Source: Thermohalobaculum sp039178805
GTDB lineage: Bacteria; Pseudomonadota; Alphaproteobacteria; Rhodobacterales; Rhodobacteraceae
Assembly (NCBI GenBank): GCA_039178805.1
Contig: JBCDFC010000139.1
Location: forward strand, 1-12,893
DNA: 12,893 nt
Reading direction: 5' to 3'
Shown: in pieces, positions 7,398 through 12,893 of the stretch
How positions within the stretch are numbered: the first letter of the stretch is position 1
Layout: each line of letters begins with the position of its first letter
The notes under the pieces: model-generated
What the model saw: the letters and a program-made list of their open reading frames with translations, nothing else
The model's database searches: none
What the model was told of the DNA's origin: nothing
Translations under genes and position numbers: made by a program

Positions 7398-8054
7398 ATG
7401 GCCCTTCACCTCACCGATATCGAAGACGCGCTTGCGCTGCCACCGCTGGGGACGCGGTCGGATTTCGATCTGGCGCCTGAGTTTCGGCCGTCGGGATCAG
7501 GTGCGGTGCCGGAGAGGCCCGCGGCGGTGCTCTGCCCATTAGTTGAGCGCGCGGACGGTCTGCGGGTCGTCTTGACGGTGCGCTCACGCCATCTCCGCCA
7601 TCACGCGGGTCAGATCAGCTTTCCAGGCGGCAAGGTCGACGATCAGGATCGCTCGCCGCTTCACGCGGCCCTGCGCGAGGCCGAAGAGGAAATCGCGCTC
7701 CACCCGTCCGAGACGCAGGTGCTGGGACAGCTTGATCCCTATGTCACGTCGACCGGGTTCCGCGTCTCGCCCTTCGTCGGTCTCGTGCCGCCTGCCTGGC
7801 GCGCCCGGCCCGATCCGGGCGAGGTGGACGAGGTCTTCGAGTGCCCGCTCGACTTCCTCATGGACCCGTCAAACCGTGTCCGCCATCACCGCGAATGGCA
7901 GGGGCGTCGGCGCTATTTCTACGCGATGCCCTGGGGCGAGTATTACATCTGGGGTGCGACGGCGGGCATGCTGAAGGGCCTGTCCGACCGCCTCTCGCAA
8001 CTTGGCCGCCTTCCGCAAACGCTCGACGATCAGCTCGCGGGCCGCGGGACGTGA
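7398..8054 (+). CDS. CoA pyrophosphatase, NudL-type Nudix hydrolase
   Basis: A 218-residue Nudix enzyme. The Nudix box runs from GGK at 77-79 to REAEEEIAL at 93-101; its one-residue-longer spacing and Ala in place of the final Gly are both also found in E. coli NudL. The CoA-pyrophosphatase signature precedes it: LTVRSRHLRHHAGQISFPGG (59-78). Expected reaction: CoA or its derivatives cleaved to 3',5'-ADP and 4'-phosphopantetheine, using Mg or Mn held by E94, E97 and E98. It is cytoplasmic. The ATG at 7398 has no strong ribosome site. Its stop overlaps the cca start as GTGA (8051-8054), so the two are co-translated. The 60-bp gap to the divergent channel gene must hold its promoter unless a leader is very short. 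Confidence 0.94.
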   Translation: MALHLTDIEDALALPPLGTRSDFDLAPEFRPSGSGAVPERPAAVLCPLVERADGLRVVLTVRSRHLRHHAGQISFPGGKVDDQDRSPLHAALREAEEEIALHPSETQVLGQLDPYVTSTGFRVSPFVGLVPPAWRARPDPGEVDEVFECPLDFLMDPSNRVRHHREWQGRRRYFYAMPWGEYYIWGATAGMLKGLSDRLSQLGRLPQTLDDQLAGRGT

Positions 8055-9310
8055 CGCAGGTCGCGATCGATGCGGCCTGGTACACTGGCGATGTGCTGAG
8101 CGCAGCGCTCTTAGCCACGCCCGGCCTTGGCCAAGTGATGTCGGCACTCGGCTGTCCCGGTGAGGACACCGCCTTTCTCGTCGGCGGCGCCGTCCGCAAC
8201 GGGCTTCTCGGCCAGGCCGCGGGCGATATCGATCTCGCAACGCCTTTGCTGCCAAAGGAGGTCGTGCGCCGGGTGGAGGCAGCGGGCCTCCGCGCCGTTC
8301 TGACGGGGCTTCAGCACGGGACTATAACGGCGGTCGCGGAGGGCAATGGTTACGAAGTGACGACCTTCCGCAGCGATGTGGAAACCGACGGGCGGCGGGC
8401 GACCGTGTCCTTCGACGCGGATCTCGTGAGCGACGCCTCCCGCCGCGACTTCACGATCAACGCGCTCTACGCCGATGCACGCGGCCGCGTCATCGATCCG
8501 CTGGGCGGCATCGGCGATCTTCGTGCTCGCCGCGTGCGCTTTATCGGCCGGCCCGAGGATCGGATCCGTGAGGATTATCTCCGCATCCTGCGCTTTTTCC
8601 GCTTCCATGCCTGGTATGCGGACCCGGCGGGCGGCATCGATGCCGAGGCGCTGGCGGCAAGTGCTGAGGAGGCGGACGGTATCGATGGGCTCGCGCGGGA
8701 GCGCATAGGCCATGAGTTCCGGCGCCTCCTGTCCGCACCCGACCCCGCGCCGGCCGTTGCAGCCATGCAGAGCGCCGGCATCCTGACCCGGTGCTTGCCT
8801 GGTGCGACAGCCGCAACGCTCGCCCCCCTGGTGCATCTCGAAGCGGAGTGCGCCGTCGGGGCCGACTGGCGCACCCGGCTGTCGGCGATCTTGCCGGCAG
8901 ATGATCCGGACAGCGCCGCCGAGGCACTACGTCTTTCGCGGGTTGAGCGCCGTCACCTGGCGGCGATCCACTCGGCGCGGCGCGCCTTGTCCGAGGGTAC
9001 GACCGCAGGGGCAATTGCCTATCGCCACGGGGCAGAGGTCACCTGGGCCGCCATTCTCATCGAAGCTTCGCTCACCGGCTGGCAGGACAGACCGCCCACC
9101 CCCAGTGACGCGGCCAGGGCCATCCAACGGGGCGCCGCCGCCAAGCTCCCGATCACAGCGAAGGATATCGAACGCATCGGCATCGCGCCGGGACCCGCCC
9201 TGGGCCACGCCCTCGCAGCAGCCGAAACAGCGTTCATCGAGAGCGGCTTCACACTGGACAAGGCGGCACTCCTCTCGCATCTTCGGGCGGAAATTAGTCA
9301 GAACGACTGA
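8051..9310 (+). CDS. cca: CCA tRNA nucleotidyltransferase
   Basis: A 419-residue class II nucleotidyltransferase that adds or repairs the 3' CCA of tRNA using CTP and ATP. The head domain has LVGGAVRNGLLG (43-54), the catalytic pair GDIDLAT (58-64, D59 and D61), YEVTTFR (101-107) and RRDFTINALYAD (131-142). The neck follows with DPLGGIGDLRARRVRFIG (149-166) and EDRIREDYLRILRFFRFHAW (169-188), the nucleotide-selecting region. The rest is the helical tRNA-binding body. The signature usually written GGxVRD has Asn instead of Asp (R49-N50). I use the GTG start at 8051, which overlaps the Nudix stop by 4 nt; the frame extends upstream to 7841 but would sit inside the Nudix gene. The enzyme is essential or growth-important where CCA is not fully encoded. 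LysE follows 15 nt later. Confidence 0.96.
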   Translation: MTQVAIDAAWYTGDVLSAALLATPGLGQVMSALGCPGEDTAFLVGGAVRNGLLGQAAGDIDLATPLLPKEVVRRVEAAGLRAVLTGLQHGTITAVAEGNGYEVTTFRSDVETDGRRATVSFDADLVSDASRRDFTINALYADARGRVIDPLGGIGDLRARRVRFIGRPEDRIREDYLRILRFFRFHAWYADPAGGIDAEALAASAEEADGIDGLARERIGHEFRRLLSAPDPAPAVAAMQSAGILTRCLPGATAATLAPLVHLEAECAVGADWRTRLSAILPADDPDSAAEALRLSRVERRHLAAIHSARRALSEGTTAGAIAYRHGAEVTWAAILIEASLTGWQDRPPTPSDAARAIQRGAAAKLPITAKDIERIGIAPGPALGHALAAAETAFIESGFTLDKAALLSHLRAEISQND

Positions 9311-9325
9311 CATAAAGACGCCGTT

Positions 9326-9955
9326 ATGCAACCAGATCTCCTCCTCGCGCTTGCAGGCTTCGCCGTCGCCGCGAGCTTCACGCCCGGGCCCAACAACATG
9401 ATGCTTGCCGCGTCCGGCGCGACGCATGGTTGGCGCCGGACGCTGGCGCATGCCATGGGCGTAGCTCTCGGCTTTCCGGTGATGGTGTTCGCCGTCGCCC
9501 TCGGCTTGGGCGAGGTGTTCGAGAACACACCCCTGCTGCGCGACGGCATGGCTTGGGTCGGGGCGGGCGTGATGCTGTGGCTCGCTTGGCGGATCGCAAC
9601 GGCGATGCCGGCGGCCGAGACCACCGCGCCCCCTCGCGACCGGGCGCAAAACAGAAACCGCAGCCGACCGCTGACCTTCGTCGAGGCCGCTGCCTTTCAG
9701 TGGGTGAACCCCAAGGCCTGGGTGATGTGCATCGCCGTCTCCGCCACCTATGTCTCTGGCGCGGCCCCTCTTCGCGAAGCGATCCTCGTCGCAGCCGTCT
9801 TCACGCTCTCCGGCTTGGGCTCAACCCAGGCATGGACGCTCTTCGGCGCCTGGATCGGCCAATTCCTCGGCCGGGGCGCTCGCCTGCGGGCCTTCAACAT
9901 CGTCATGGGGGTGCTCGTCGCCCTCTCCGCCGCGATGCTGCTGATCGACGGCTAA
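9326..9955 (+). CDS. LysE/RhtB family translocator (amino acid exporter)
   Basis: A 209-residue inner-membrane protein, the usual size for LysE/RhtB exporters. The family N-terminal signature is clear: FTPGPNNMMLAASGATHGW (18-36) within the first helix region, and NPKAW (128-132) in the second half. About six hydrophobic segments are visible (roughly 4-27, 40-62, 72-93, 125-145, 152-174, 186-207), with a polar Arg-rich loop at 100-115. Members export amino acids or derivatives such as lysine, threonine or homoserine; the substrate cannot be told from sequence. The start has only a weak AAAGA site. It follows cca by 15 nt and is probably in the same transcript, and it converges with the next gene 15 nt away. 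Confidence 0.92.
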   Translation: MQPDLLLALAGFAVAASFTPGPNNMMLAASGATHGWRRTLAHAMGVALGFPVMVFAVALGLGEVFENTPLLRDGMAWVGAGVMLWLAWRIATAMPAAETTAPPRDRAQNRNRSRPLTFVEAAAFQWVNPKAWVMCIAVSATYVSGAAPLREAILVAAVFTLSGLGSTQAWTLFGAWIGQFLGRGARLRAFNIVMGVLVALSAAMLLIDG

Positions 9956-9970
9956 GAAGGCACCCGGCTT

Positions 9971-10576
9971 TCAACGCCCGAGGACCTCGCGAACCGCGGC
10001 CTGCCACCAGGGCTGAGCGGCAAGATGCCTGCGAAGTGGTGTGTCGGTCGCCCTCGGCGCCTCCTCGATATAGCGCACCGCCTCGACGCGCGAGGCCCCA
10101 GTCAGCCCCGCCAAATGCCGCTCGGCCGCGGGAATGCCGAAAGGCTCGCGTTTCTCCGCCTCGAAATTCCGGTCGAGATCGGTCCAGACGGCCCCGTCCC
10201 AACCCGACGCCTCGCACCATGCGGCAAAGCGCTCGCCGATCCCCGGCACATGGCTGCGCAACACCCCGTGCTGGGGCCAGGCGATCCCGATCCGCCGTAT
10301 CGGCGCCCGCTCCCGCCGCGCCAGATCGACGGCCGCACGCAACAGGCACCCCCGCCGCGAGGCGATGACGTGGCTCGGACAATCCACCCCATGTTCGGGG
10401 TCGATACAGACCGCCAACCCACCCAGCCGCTTCGCACTGACCCGGCTGAATTCAAGCGGCAGCGCCGGGCCCGCGCTCATGGCCCAATCGCCGGTCACAT
10501 GCCGCTCAAGCCCATCCATGTCCCAGATCAGCGATCCCCATCCGATGATCGCGAACCGTCCGCTTGTGCTAATCAC
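9971..10576 (-). CDS. GGCT-like (gamma-glutamylcyclotransferase-fold) hypothetical protein
   Basis: A 201-residue soluble protein. The N-terminus FAIIGWGSLIWD (8-19) resembles the YGSN/YGSL loop of gamma-glutamylcyclotransferase-fold proteins, and PLEFSRVSAKRLGGLAVCID (40-59) matches conserved sequence that I associate with bacterial relatives of that group. The C-terminal part carries RYIEEAPRATDTPLR (168-182). I cannot point with confidence to the catalytic Glu, so enzymatic activity is unproven. I chose GTG at 10576 over ATG at 10603 because GGAGAAGG (10583-10590) lies 6 nt before the GTG; the longer start has no comparable site. Only 15 nt separate its stop from the convergent LysE gene. 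Function remains unknown. Confidence 0.8.
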   Translation of the reverse strand: MISTSGRFAIIGWGSLIWDMDGLERHVTGDWAMSAGPALPLEFSRVSAKRLGGLAVCIDPEHGVDCPSHVIASRRGCLLRAAVDLARRERAPIRRIGIAWPQHGVLRSHVPGIGERFAAWCEASGWDGAVWTDLDRNFEAEKREPFGIPAAERHLAGLTGASRVEAVRYIEEAPRATDTPLRRHLAAQPWWQAAVREVLGR

Positions 10577-10745
10577 GGCCGACCTTCTCCACTGCCCACT
10601 CAAATCGTTGCCGAAGACAACGCATAATCCTCACATTTCCGCGCGTTACGGCAAATCACCGTGAGAGTCGCGTGTGGACCCTGGCGTCGCACTGCCGATG
10701 GCATCACCCTCCGTCAGCCCAACCAATCACGCCCGGGAGGCCACC
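10577..10745. promoter_or_regulatory. Divergent intergenic region with small inverted repeats
   Basis: This 169-bp gap separates the minus-strand GGCT-like gene from the plus-strand DM13 lipoprotein gene, so it should hold promoters for both. Two small inverted repeats are visible: CGTTG (10606-10610) with CAACG (10618-10622), and ACGG (10648-10651) with CCGT (10659-10662). A CATAAT hexamer at 10622-10627 is a possible -10 for rightward transcription, without a clear -35. Any of these could be chance. Confidence 0.25.
10583..10590 (-). promoter_or_regulatory. Ribosome binding site deciding a GTG start
   Basis: GGAGAAGG on the minus strand, 6 nt before GTG 10576. It lies inside the longer frame that begins at ATG 10603 and therefore supports the shorter protein. 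Confidence 0.6.
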
Positions 10746-11216
10746 ATGACCACCAGACCCGTCTTCATCACAACGCGCCGCCAAGCGCTTGGCCTCCTCG
10801 CCGTCGGCGGGACCGCCACTCTTGCGGGTTGCGCCGCCGATAGCGGCACCACCGTGGCCTCCGCCCCAGCACCGGCCCCGACGATCGCAGCGGGCGCACG
10901 CACCACGGCCCGCGGCGTCTTCGAAGGCCGCTCGGACCATGTCACGACGGGCCATGCCAGTGTGATCTTCTCCCAGGGCGAAGTGATCATCGCGCTCGAG
11001 GACGACTTCACCTTCGATGGCGCACCGGATCCCAAGGTCGGGCTCGGGAATGGCGGCTTCGACCCAGCGACGATCCTCTCCCCGCTCCGCAGCAATGCGG
11101 GCGCCCAAACCTATGCGCTGAAGGCCGGCCTCGATATTGGCAAGTACAACGAGGTCTGGATCTGGTGCGAGAAGTTCAACGTGCCCCTTGGCGTCGCCCC
11201 GCTCGTCCTGACCTGA
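10746..11216 (+). CDS. DM13 domain lipoprotein with Tat-type signal
   Basis: A 156-residue protein. GGGAGG (10735-10740) lies 5 nt before ATG 10746, which fixes this start against the longer frame from 10674. The signal has a twin arginine (TTRRQALG, 9-16), a hydrophobic core and a lipobox LAGC with C29, predicting Tat export and lipid attachment. An Ala/Pro/Thr-rich linker (about 30-55) leads to a DM13 domain: FEGRSDHVTTGHASVI (59-74), DDFTFDGAPDPKVGLG (86-101), ALKAGLDIGKYNEVWIWC (124-141) and FNVPLGVAPL (144-153). DM13 domains have an almost invariant Cys in this last block, here C141, and are predicted to have a redox or electron-transfer role, often in extracellular proteins. The Tat signal fits a domain that folds or takes a cofactor before export. 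It converges with the ABM-like gene. Confidence 0.92.
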   Translation: MTTRPVFITTRRQALGLLAVGGTATLAGCAADSGTTVASAPAPAPTIAAGARTTARGVFEGRSDHVTTGHASVIFSQGEVIIALEDDFTFDGAPDPKVGLGNGGFDPATILSPLRSNAGAQTYALKAGLDIGKYNEVWIWCEKFNVPLGVAPLVLT

Positions 11217-11234
11217 GCGCCCGTCCAGGGACTG

Positions 11235-11282
11235 CCTCAGCCACTAGCTCAGCGACTGGCTCAGCGACTGGCTCAGCGACTG
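11235..11282. repeat. 12-bp tandem repeat carrying repeated stop codons
   Basis: Three perfect copies of GCTCAGCGACTG lie at 11247-11258, 11259-11270 and 11271-11282, preceded by a degenerate copy at 11235-11246 (9 of 12 bases). On the minus strand, in frame with the ABM-like gene, each unit reads Ala-Ser-Arg-stop, so the natural stop (11273-11275) is followed by two or three further in-frame stops at 12-nt spacing. The array lies in the 56-bp gap between convergent genes and into the 3' end of the ABM gene. Confidence 0.85.
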
Positions 11283-11644
11283 GCGCCCACCTCCAGTGCC
11301 GCATCGTGATGCGCGAGGCTGTCGGCGGGCGCCTCCTCCCGCTCGGCCATGCCGTAGTCGCGAATGACGCTGGCCACGCGCAGCCGATAGCCCGCCATCA
11401 TCCCGGCGCGCCCGGTCGCCTGGGCGCTCCGATGCCGCGGCCGGTTGCGCCAGGCGGCGAGCGCCTCCTCGTCGCGCCAAAAACTGAGCGAGACGAGCTT
11501 GCCCGGCGTCGTCAGGCTCTCGAACCGCTCCACCGAGATGAAGCCGTCGATCTTCTCGAGCTCCGGCTTCAAACTCGTCGCGAGCGCCATATAGCCCTCG
11601 AGTGCGCCTTCCGCTGGCTCGACCTCGAAGATCACCGCGATCAT
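11273..11644 (-). CDS. Antibiotic biosynthesis monooxygenase (ABM) domain protein
   Basis: A 123-residue protein with an ABM-type ferredoxin-like fold: MIAVIFEVEPAEG (1-13), a helix with LKPELEKIDGFISVERFE (25-42), then LVSLSFWRDEEALAAWRN (50-67) and YRLRVASVIRDYG (86-98). Such small dimeric proteins include quinol monooxygenases and heme-degrading enzymes, but most have no assigned substrate and this subgroup (with the R-x-HR-x-AQ segment near 68-76) is of unknown function. AGGGAGGA directly before ATG 11644 is a strong ribosome site. The last residues, ASR, and the stop fall within a 12-bp tandem repeat, so the C-terminus is probably recent and unconstrained. It lies 60 nt downstream of hemF on the same strand; a shared transcript is possible and a heme connection is only a suggestion. 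Confidence 0.9.
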   Translation of the reverse strand: MIAVIFEVEPAEGALEGYMALATSLKPELEKIDGFISVERFESLTTPGKLVSLSFWRDEEALAAWRNRPRHRSAQATGRAGMMAGYRLRVASVIRDYGMAEREEAPADSLAHHDAALEVGASR

Positions 11645-11704
11645 GCAATCCTCCCTGCTAGCTGGAGAGGAAGATAGGCCCTCGCGCGCGCCCTGCGAGC
11701 GGGC

Positions 11705-12616
11705 TCACGGCCATGTGGCCACGGGCGGCAGGCTCATCAGCACGGCCTCGGGGTTATGCCCGGTCTCGAGCCCAAACTTCGTGCCCCGATCATAGACGAG
11801 ATTGAACTCGGCATAGCGGCCCCGGCGGAAGAGCTGATGCGCCCGCTCCTCTTCACCCCAAGCCTCGTCGCGCCGCAATCGGCAGATCGGCAGGAAAGCA
11901 TCAAGGAAGGCCCGTCCCACATCCTGGGTGAAAGTGAAATCCGCTTCCCAATCGCCAGTGCAGTGATCGTCGTAGAAGATCCCGCCGACGCCGCGCGCCT
12001 CGTTCCAGTGCCGGATCATGAAATAGTCGTCTGCCCAGGCCTTGTAGCGGGGGTAGTAGTCGGCACCGTGGGGCGCGCAGGCCTTCTCCAGCGCGCCATG
12101 GAAGAACGCCGTGTCCTCGTCGACCGGCACCATGGGGTTCAGGTCCGTCCCGCCGCCGAACCACCAGCAAGACGGCGTCCAGAACATGCGGGTATTCATG
12201 TGCACCGCTGGCATGCGCGGGCTCTGCATATGCGCAACGAGGCTGATGCCCGAAGCCCAGAAACGCGGATCCTCGGCAAGGCCTGGCAGCTCCTTGCGCG
12301 CCGTGAGGCTCGTCTGCGCCTGCTCGCCGAGCGTGCCATAGACCGTCGACACGTTGACGCCGACCTTCTCAAAGACGCGGCCGGCGCGCATCACGCTCAT
12401 CACGCCGCCGCCCTGATCGCCCTCACCCTCACCTGCGCGTCGTGTCTCCTTGCGCTCGAACCGGCCGGGGTCGAGGCCCACATGCGGGCCCGAGGCCTGC
12501 TCGTCCTCCAGCGTCTCGAACGCGGCGCAAATCGCATCCCTCAGCTCAACGAACCAGGCCGCCGCCCGCGCGCGCTCCGCACGCATCTCTCCGCCGTCCC
12601 GCGCCCCGTCCATCAT
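11705..12616 (-). CDS. hemF: Oxygen-dependent coproporphyrinogen III oxidase
   Basis: A 303-residue HemF, the normal bacterial length. It oxidatively decarboxylates coproporphyrinogen III to protoporphyrinogen IX with O2 in the cytoplasm, without a metal or organic cofactor, in heme synthesis (and chlorophyll synthesis where present). Visible family blocks are GGGVMSVMRAGRVFEKVGVN (69-88), HMNTRMFW (139-146), WFGGGTDLNP (152-161), DYYPRYKAWADDYFMIRHWN (186-205), EARGVGGIFYDD (206-217) and RGRYAEFNLVYDRGTKFGL (265-283). I chose ATG 12616, one of two adjacent ATG codons, because AAGGAGG (12622-12628) lies 5 nt upstream (8 nt from the second ATG at 12613); a frame opening at 12766 would add a 50-residue Arg/Pro/Ser-rich lead that is not part of the family. 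Use of O2 implies an aerobic or microaerobic lifestyle. Confidence 0.97.
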   Translation of the reverse strand: MMDGARDGGEMRAERARAAAWFVELRDAICAAFETLEDEQASGPHVGLDPGRFERKETRRAGEGEGDQGGGVMSVMRAGRVFEKVGVNVSTVYGTLGEQAQTSLTARKELPGLAEDPRFWASGISLVAHMQSPRMPAVHMNTRMFWTPSCWWFGGGTDLNPMVPVDEDTAFFHGALEKACAPHGADYYPRYKAWADDYFMIRHWNEARGVGGIFYDDHCTGDWEADFTFTQDVGRAFLDAFLPICRLRRDEAWGEEERAHQLFRRGRYAEFNLVYDRGTKFGLETGHNPEAVLMSLPPVATWP

Positions 12617-12650
12617 TCCGGCCTCCTTGGCGTCCTCCGCATTTTGGAAA

Positions 12651-12679
12651 GTCCTACCGCCCCTTGAGAGTGCTGACAA
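12651..12679 (-). promoter_or_regulatory. Candidate hemF promoter
   Basis: On the minus strand TTGTCA (12674-12679) and TAGGAC (12651-12656) are 17 nt apart, a fair -35 and a weak -10, about 35 nt upstream of the hemF start. Spacing and place fit a sigma70-type promoter. No clear FNR- or Fur-like operator is seen next to it. Confidence 0.35.
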
Positions 12680-12893
12680 CGCAACGGATCGCGCGATGCC
12701 CGACCGGGGCGGGATGGCGGGTGGGCGTCGCGCTGCGAGCGAAGGCGATGCGGCGCGCACGGGCACCCGTCATCTCGCCCCGGCCCGCCCAGGCCCGACC
12801 ATGCCCGCCCGGGCCCGGCCCGCACGCAGCAGGCAAAGACCGCCCTTCTCCAAACTCAAAACTGTCGCGGAGAAAGTGTACAGTGTGATACTG
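12680..12893. other. Non-coding right end with GC-rich direct repeat and partial palindrome
   Basis: I see no supportable gene. Two copies of an 18-bp sequence, GCCCGCCC(A/G)GGCCCG(A/G)CC, lie at 12783-12800 and 12803-12820, differing at two positions. The final bases are more AT-rich and end in CAGTGTGATACTG (12881-12893), an imperfect inverted repeat (CAGT/ACTG) cut by the window edge; it could be half of an operator for a regulator or for a gene beyond the window. Confidence 0.4.

Noticed and set aside
7338..7409. Upstream extension of the channel gene to 7409
   Set aside because: It would overlap the divergent Nudix start and adds 24 residues without family similarity; ATG 7337 is preferred.
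7841..8050. Possible 70-residue N-terminal extension of cca
   Set aside because: It lies inside the Nudix gene in another frame; the GTG at 8051 overlapping the Nudix stop gives a normal-length enzyme.
11235..11282. Short repeat array as a possible CRISPR
   Set aside because: Units are 12 bp and directly adjacent without spacers; no cas genes nearby.
11756..12667. Plus-strand open frame of 303 codons opposite hemF
   Set aside because: Antisense to a strongly conserved enzyme; composition is that of a shadow frame.
12442..12888. Plus-strand open frame running to near the right edge
   Set aside because: Pro/Arg/Ala-rich low-complexity translation, overlaps the hemF 5' part, no ribosome site.

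Overview
The window is GC-rich, tightly packed bacterial chromosome. Gene content and order suggest an alphaproteobacterium, probably near Rhodobacterales: a MoxR / DUF58 / BatA-like operon, a divergent DUF1285 gene, a NudL-type CoA pyrophosphatase coupled to CCA tRNA nucleotidyltransferase, and an oxygen-dependent HemF. The taxonomic call rests on recalled gene order, not on a marker gene. I see no rRNA, tRNA, CRISPR array, transposase or phage gene.

Left block (1-3425, minus strand): a translationally coupled operon runs from MoxR AAA+ ATPase (3425 to 2430) through an unrecognised exported cysteine-containing protein (2433 to 1714, TTG start on the MoxR stop) and a DUF58 protein (1717 to 794, ATGA overlap) to a BatA-like two-helix membrane protein (744 down to the window edge, incomplete). 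This is the usual MoxR-chaperone plus VWA-like-partner arrangement, acting at the membrane, with an unusual secreted gene spliced in. DUF1285 (3548-4192, plus) is transcribed away from it.

Middle block (4193-7337): about 3.2 kb separates DUF1285 from the Nudix-cca pair, genes I expect close together in many alphaproteobacteria. It holds palindromic repeat elements, a decayed internally deleted copy of an R2K-type ATP-grasp gene (about 4337-4560), an unrecognised multi-pass membrane protein (4714-5613), the intact R2K ATP-grasp gene (6441 to 5653) and a six-helix voltage-gated-type potassium channel (7337 to 6444). Channel and ATP-grasp genes are 2 nt apart and surely co-transcribed. This accessory segment is the most interesting part of the window.

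Right block (7398-12893): Nudix CoA pyrophosphatase and cca overlap by 4 nt and are followed closely by a LysE/RhtB-type exporter. A minus-strand protein with a GGCT-like WGSL motif, a plus-strand Tat-type lipoprotein with a DM13 domain, a minus-strand antibiotic-biosynthesis-monooxygenase-like protein whose stop codon sits in a 12-bp tandem repeat, and minus-strand hemF follow. The final 277 bases hold no gene I can support: a candidate hemF promoter, a GC-rich direct repeat and a partial palindrome at the edge.
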